64,000 nt of DNA, taken from positions 2,194,214-2,258,213 of the forward strand of contig OZ038436.1 of assembly GCA_964036275.1 (NCBI GenBank). Direction: 5' to 3'. Shown here in pieces: positions 58,250-64,000 of this stretch (its first letter is position 1; each line of letters starts with the position of its first letter). The notes under the pieces were generated by a model, which was not told the origin of the DNA, did no database searches, and worked only from the letters and a program-made list of their open reading frames with translations. The position numbers and the translations under genes were made by a program. The stretch comes from Litoditis marina. Lineage: Eukaryota > Nematoda > Chromadorea > Rhabditida > Rhabditidae.

Positions 58250-58990
58250 ATGTTTTGTTGGAGAAAATCGATCTTCTTGTTCTATTTGCTAGAGTATTGC
58301 GTTTGGCACTCCAATGTGCCACCCAATATATATAAGTTCGACTAAAGCCCTCGGTTAATACCGTTCGCTTATGAACACCGCATATTCGGCATACAAAAAC
58401 TCAATGGCCACAGTGGAATTTTCAGAATAGTTATGAGAGGGAACCCATTTTAGTGTTAGTAGAAGCACATCAAACATTACGATTAATAGTAGTCCGAACT
58501 GTAATTTGGATACGGAATAAAATTATCATCTATCAATGTCAATCAATTGATATTGAGTAGTATTTCTCGGTCGTTGTTTAATTTAACTCATTCTGGTAAC
58601 TTATTTATTGTCACCTCTCCATAGTCATAACACAAGTTTTTGACCAAGGTTTCAATTCGCACCAAGTTGAAAACTTGTTGATATTAAACTTGGTTTCGAA
58701 ATATTGTTTCATAAATATTCATCAATTGAACCGAGCGAGATTGGTGCAAAGTTGCAAAAACAAGACATCGTTGGACAACACAGACAAAGTCTGAATTTTC
58801 GGAACATGTTTGTAGTTATTGATATTTTATCAGAACTGATTAACAACGTTTTTAGAACGAAACATAACTTCCCTCGTCGTGTTGACACTGTTCAAACGTA
58901 CAAGCGCTGGAATGTTTCACCGGTATTTCAAAACCGAGTATGTTCATGTTCTGTAGTTCAATTGTGTATTCCAGCAATTATTTAAGCCGG
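58250..58990. repeat. second copy of the TATATATAA-containing repeat
   Basis: GGCACTCCAATGTGCCACCC then AATATATATAAG at 58302, followed by sequence matching 55550-55985 and, at 58878-58930, 56330-56390 (CAAACGTAC.AGCGCTGGAATG). No gene recognised. Confidence 0.65.
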
Positions 58991-59659
58991 TATTCAAACA
59001 AGTAATCAGTTTCTGAGTGCAGTGAAAATTCATCAAAACCCATTTAAAAGTACAAGGTTGTTTTAAAATGTTTTTGAAAGATGAACATATAGAACCGGGC
59101 AGTTTGCGAACTCAGAACGTTTGGTAATGACTTTGAACGGCACTCCAATGTGGGCCTCTATTCATTCAAGAAGCTTGATTATTATTTTCAATCTTCAGCT
59201 GTAGCGTTTTTCATGAAGAACAGACAAAATATAATTGCGTTGGACGAGATTATTATTTTCTCGAATGTTTGTGTGATTCATCTTCTATCGATAAGGTTTG
59301 ACCGATGCTCAGATTTCTTGCAATCTGATTTTCTATCGAAATTAATACCCGAGGTGATTTTGTAAACATTAATTACGAGACAATTTGCAAATAACGATGT
59401 TGTTCCACCTTTCAGAGATTTAGTAGCAACTTGGTTATCGGGATGAAATGATGAATAGTAGAGTAACGTTCTGTTTGGAAAACTAGCAAGCGTTCTAAGT
59501 GCAAAGGCTTTGCACACTCCACTTCAATGTGGTACCCATTCTATGTAATATGGAATGACATGTTGCACTGATACATTGAAATCACATAGGATAACCAAAT
59601 ATGAGTGTAGTTTGACTCGACACACAACAGAAGTTTGTGATCAAGCACTTCTATGACTT

Positions 59660-60350
59660 CCATGTATTGTTTACAGAAACTTATCGATATGCTCGTGTGT
59701 ATAACCGTTGTCAACGGAAAGGCGGGCGAGTACTGTATATCTCAATTTCCGCTGTGTAAGCACACATGTCTTCGATTCCAAAGCCGACCCGTGATGTGCT
59801 CTAATGGCGCAGTGGTTGACGTTCTGCAACGAATCTTTTTCCTCGTAGGTTCGATTCCGGCATGAGTCGGAAACTTATAAATTTGGCACTCACTATATTG
59901 GCGTTCCCACGCGACTTGAATATCTCTGACTTAGCAGTTTCGTTTTCTCGATGGGTGGTCTCGCGTCGCGACTGGCAACCGCTGGCGTGTCCCCGGAGCA
60001 CCGTCTGAGAGAGAGCGGAGGTCAATGAGGCGCAGACAGTTCGCGTCGAGGAATGGTCAGCCTGCAAAAAAGTGACTGTATGAAGTCTTTCACATCAAGT
60101 ACTAGTTTTGATCCAAGTCTTGAAGTTGATACTTCATTAACAGAGAAAATACATATTGAACTTTTGTACACGGCATATACCCATGAACCGCGAAAAGTTC
60201 TGTTAAGAAGTTGACACACGTTAGCACGTGATGCGTTTTCTTTTTGTCTTTTTTATTCAGCCAGCTTCCAACACGCGTGTCAACGAACAAACACATCCGT
60301 GATGAATAATTACTCATAAAGACAACCTGAAACCTTGAAGTGGTGTTTGA
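59660..60350 (+). pseudogene. broken copy of the pdha 5' end and intron 1
   Basis: CATGTATTGTTTACAG...ATATGCTCGTGT then GCGTTCCCACGCGACTTGAA...CGATGGGTGGTCTCGCGTCG copies 34473-34620. The copy resumes at GAGAGAGCGGAGGTCAATGA, matching intron 1 from 34741, and stays recognisable up to about 60350 (against 35075). About 115 bases that include the 34690 start codon and the rest of exon 1 are missing, so it cannot encode the enzyme. A tRNA-like element (59700-59897) is inserted. Confidence 0.85.
59700..59897 (+). mobile_element. tRNA-like element with inverted ends, copy 3
   Basis: A box TGGCGCAGTGG at 59805-59815, B box GGTTCGATTCC at 59848-59858. Because it interrupts a copy of known sequence (compare 34503-34520, GTGTATATTGTCGTTCCC), its limits can be set at TATA...TATA. 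The ends are inverted (TATAACCGTTGTCAA / TTTGGCACTCACTATA). Confidence 0.8.
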
Positions 60351-60359
60351 TGTTTGAAG

Positions 60360-61265
60360 TGGCGACACACATGAATAAAATCACGACAAGTATAACGACT
60401 GTTTGAAATGTTTTCATTGAAAACGTGTGAGATTTTTATGTGATATTTCTCTTTCTTCTCTCCTTTTCCATCAGCTGCATCAACATTTCTGAATCTCTCC
60501 GGATTTAATATATCTCCATACTCGGTATTTTAATTGTCTCTTTTACATAAGTTCATGTATAATCGTCATCATAACACGTTACAATTTGTTCTGCTATTTA
60601 TATATGAGCAATAGATTATTATTATAAAAAAACGACCCGGTACGGATTGAGGTGTTGGTGGAGGTTCAGATTACTGAAATACTTGCGGTAGTAGAGGGAA
60701 CTTTCTTTTGCTGTTCGGTTTCCGTGTTCTCGGCTACCTTAAAACAGCGAATCGACCACATAAGTCGTGTTTCTTATCCAAAACAATAATACTGTGTGGT
60801 TCTAGTTAATGGCTGAATCAAAGTTGCTACTCGTTTCTAAAACGTCTCCTTCCTGACTCAACACTATTTTGAGCTTTCTAGAGGCTTGAAACTTCATAAT
60901 AACCTTACAAGTGACAAACCCAATAAATAAACATGGAAGTTTTAATTACAAAGTTACAGCTTGGAAGAATAGTTAAGAGAAAGTACGTTTTGCCTTCACT
61001 CCAACCAACACGTACCGCCGAATGGGCGATAATTTCTGCAAGATACAAGACAAGACACTAACAAGTTCACAATCAACCTGGAAAGTTTTGTTTGAATGAA
61101 GAGAAATTTAACTGTAAACAAATTAGAACAAATTACAACTATACGATCGATACAACGATTATACAGATTGATACAACGGTAATACAGATTGACTGAGAAA
61201 AGTAATTCAATCAACTAACTTGATGAGCTACAGAAAGATACAAAGACAAACGAAATGATAGCTTC
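60360..61265. other. gene-poor, no gene recognised
   Basis: 60504-60622 repeats 55997-56116. The remainder has short open frames only and no splice-bounded coding block that I can support. Confidence 0.5.
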
Positions 61266-61270
61266 TCATA

Positions 61271-61436
61271 AGACATATGAGTACGTATGCTAGAAGATCC
61301 CGGCATCTTCATCCCATCCTGCGTCTCCTCAAACATACGCTATTTCTCTGCTCTCACATCCCGCCGGGATGTGAGAGACGAGAAATAGTGAGGCTTAGCG
61401 AGAGACGCAGGATGGGATGATCTTCTAGCATACATA
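61271..61436. mobile_element. palindromic MITE, copy 2 (family of 1698-1867)
   Basis: AGTACGTATGCTAGAAGATC...GATCTTCTAGCATACATACT. The order of the inner blocks is the same palindrome as at 1698, with a short deletion in the right arm. Confidence 0.8.
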
Positions 61437-61596
61437 CTATGATAAACATATCGACAAATGTGGGAGATGGGAACAAATGGAAAAAGCCGCGTCCGGCTGA
61501 GATCTCGAGGCTTCGCGGTGCGGGCTTATATACGTTCGCGCCTGAAAGGAATTCCATATTACATTGTAACATCGCGTCATGGGAAACTAAAGAACA

Positions 61597-61842
61597 GTGG
61601 CCGTATTTTGTAAGCTCAAGTAGCCATGTAAGTTACTTGAGCGAATTTTTAATAGTTAATATTTGCTTTAGTTTTTAATAGTTTTATCTGTGTTTTGCTC
61701 TTTTTGATGATGCACTTTGCTACTTCAAAACAGACTAAAAATCTGTCAAACCAAGGCAATCACAAGTTAATAATTTCTCTTTGAATATTCGCTCATGTAA
61801 CTTACATGGCTATTTGAGCTTACAGAATACGGCCACAGGTTA
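61597..61842. mobile_element. 246-bp palindromic MITE
   Basis: CAGTGGCCGTATTTTGTAAG then CTCAAGTAGCCATGTAAGTT at the left recurs inverted as AACTTACATGGCTATTTGAG then CTTACAGAATACGGCCAC at the right. One copy is present in the window. Confidence 0.75.
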
Positions 61843-62233
61843 AGTTTAGGAACTTGATAAACTTAACAACTGTCTTTATGACAATCAACTGAAACACTCA
61901 GTTGAGTTCTCAACTGGTGTGTCTGCAACCAATGAAACGATGAAACTGAAACTCACTTCAACGTTCTCTTTAGGAACGGTAAAGTTTTCTAAAATAATAA
62001 TAACAAGTAGTTTAAATTGTTCAAAGCAAAAATTTGTGGTTAAAAAAGATTATTCAGTTTGGAGTTTTCGTGTTGTTTCGCAGTTTTTTATTTCTCTTAA
62101 ACATCGTTTGATACGTTTTCGATTTCCGACTCCCTGAGATTGTCACGTTATTCAGAGTATTGATAATCTTATTAATATTAATCTTATTAGTAATATTATT
62201 TTTTTACAACAGGGAAAAAATCACCTAACTCAC

Positions 62234-62272
62234 CATCCATAGGTTGCTGCACTGGATCCGGTTGCTCGATGG
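62234..62272 (-). CDS. possible orphan 39-bp exon
   Basis: On the minus strand TTTTCAG precedes 62272 and GTGAGT follows 62234, both good splice sites. One frame reads IEQPDPVQQPMD. No neighbouring exon could be attached, so this may be part of a gene lying mostly outside the window, or chance. Confidence 0.3.
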
Positions 62273-62848
62273 CTGAAAATAGATATTCGATTCATTCCAA
62301 TTCGTATTTGTAGGGTAAACTACCGCGCTCTAAGTTGCCAGGTTCTTAGTTGAAACGCAGCAGGTACAGAGTACTACGATTTTATAATTTTCAATAATGC
62401 TTCACGTTTCACCTAAAAAATTTCAATTTCAATTTTCTTACCAAAGGTAAAACTTTACGGCTTTACACTATCGCCGTTTCACTCTGGTTTTCACCCCGCT
62501 CATATTCAAATGAGTAACACGTTTCTGAGTCACGAATGACAGACTTTTTATTGAACAGTGAGCGATGTTGGGTATCTAGCGCTTATTTTTGAAAGATTAA
62601 CATCAAAATTGCCCTGTTTTCTACCGCACAACACATAGTGAACATTTACGGCGCTCCAATGTAGCACTACTACTTGTTAAAGAGGCGTGATACTGATTTT
62701 CAATCTCACCTCCGTAAACAGTTGCCAGTGAATAAATGACATTGATCGAAAGTTTAGAATAAATGAACCTATGTTGAATCTGATATGATTCATCGTCGAA
62801 CTGTAACCAACTCTGGGTTTTTCTTAATTATTCACCACTACTGGCTAG

Positions 62849-62884
62849 TCGCGGAGTTCTCGACCCCAAGGAGGCCATCCTCAT
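62849..62884 (+). CDS. possible orphan short exon
   Basis: A GC-rich island of 36 bases between GGCTAG and GTTAGT reading RGVLDPKEAILM on the plus strand. Codon use resembles the exons of the two main genes, unlike its AT-rich surroundings. No partner exon found. Confidence 0.2.
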
Positions 62885-62889
62885 GGTTA

Positions 62890-64000
62890 GTAGAGGAAAC
62901 AAAATTTTCCAAAAAAGACCATTCTCCCACTCATGAATTGTGTGTTTTCAAGAATTAAAAGATAGACACCACCCGACGTTGAGAGGAACATGCGAAACAT
63001 TTTGAAATGGTGATCTAATTCAACTTCACATTTATGAGGTAGCATTTTGGTTTGTTTTTAGCATTCTAGTTTGAAGGCTGAACAATAGAGTAATGTTTTG
63101 TTGATTCTAAGTGGTAGGGTTCTCAGTATAGCAGTTCAATGTGGCACCCCTTTTATGTAGTGTAAGGTGACTACTAATCTATTACTGCGTTCAACTAGTA
63201 TGTGTTGGTTAATTTCGAACAAAACGTTCAAAACTAGACATAGTCTGTCCTTAGTATGACATATTGAGTAAAATGTATAACCTGATAGAAACCTTAAGAT
63301 TCCGCTCATCTTCTCGAAAAATGGATGAAGTCAAACACTCGCCTTCAAATTTTTTAAAATTTTTTCTCTCGAAAATTTGGGTTCATGGCTCTGGCGGGTG
63401 CTGAGCGTCGAATTAGGCTCCGCCCTCTTTATAAGTCGGAAATCAGGCCCCGCCTTCTTCTTGAGTTTTGAGATTCCGAATATGGCGTCGTAATATTCCC
63501 GTGTGAGGTATTCTGAAAGTGTGCAATGCAGTGAAAAGGCGGGGGCGAGTGCGTGCAGAGAAAATCAATACAAGAAATAAACGTACATTGAAGTATATTG
63601 ATTGAAGAATATTGACTAGTTCATGAGGAGCATAGCAAAAGCCGTAACGACAAGGTTTGAAAAACAAGCAGAAAGCAGAGACAACGAGAAACCTAATTGT
63701 TCTCAGAAGGGCAGAAGCCGCAAGGCAGTGATGAAATTCTGCTACACTAAAAGCATATATGTTTTCTAAGCTCTCAACTTGACAGTAAGAGGTGTTTTGC
63801 TCAACGAAATCTCACGTGGTTACATCAGCAGAAATGTGGATTAACAGCGGTACAACCAAACTAGTGGTAACCGAGACGGAAAGCGGGGTACGATCACAGT
63901 TATTTTGTTTGGTCAGTATTCGAAGAATCTATAGAGACAGCACCGCGCAACAAGTTCTGTGCTCCTTGAACCAAATTCTTGAAACACTCGGTCACGTTCT
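62890..64000. other. gene-poor right end
   Basis: CAGTTCAATGTGGCACCCCT at 63132 is another TATA-block member. 63385-63560 is locally GC-richer with CCCCGCC words, but I could not support an exon there. Confidence 0.45.

Noticed and set aside
63385..63492. Open frame starting MALAGAERR near the right end
   Set aside because: Short, no splice context, low-quality composition; likely chance in a locally GC-richer stretch.

Overview
This is a nuclear genomic window from a multicellular animal, most probably a nematode. Three things point there. The pdha-type gene reads very close to the nematode pyruvate dehydrogenase E1-alpha. A small secreted protein has the six-cysteine layout of the nematode C6 domain. 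Acceptor-like TTTCCAG sits a few bases upstream of a start codon, as expected for spliced-leader addition. No bacterial operon, CRISPR array or rRNA gene is present. All similarity calls are from recall; no search was run.

Layout. 1-1500: a tRNA-like element, otherwise featureless. 1563-3424 (+): four-exon secreted C6-like gene. 3430-5900: intergenic, with several palindromic elements. 5928-33622 (+): a 28-exon gene for the U-box ubiquitin ligase UFD-2/UBE4B (about 1013 residues). Every intron phase is consistent. Its first intron holds a probable antisense coiled-coil gene (6422-10854, -). Its other introns hold a 168-bp satellite, three 2-kb fold-back elements with CRE-bearing 130-bp repeats, a GC-rich fold-back and a second SINE-like sequence. 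34690-40803 (+): 11-exon pyruvate dehydrogenase E1-alpha gene (399 residues), followed by an AATAAA signal. 41437-51880: a 10-kb satellite locus built from 25-bp and about 30-bp minisatellites, punctuated by six GC-rich hairpins. 51900-64000: gene-poor, with about ten diverged copies of a TATA-containing block, a fourth fold-back element, and a broken copy of the pdha 5' end carrying an inserted tRNA-like element.

The most unusual signal is that both long genes carry short echoes of their own exon edges in neighbouring introns. Each echo has 15-60 bp of exon with the attached splice site and flanking intron. I see at least nine. One is an in-frame 87-bp repeat that gives ufd-2 exon 23 two equivalent acceptors. 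Many acceptors and echoes carry AATGTTTCA or its complement TGAAACATT, which I counted about 26 times where about 1-2 would be expected by chance.

The two main genes are housekeeping: a proteasome-pathway E4/E3 ligase and a mitochondrial matrix enzyme. Nothing suggests that they act together. The 1.07-kb gap between them, on the same strand, is long for a nematode operon.
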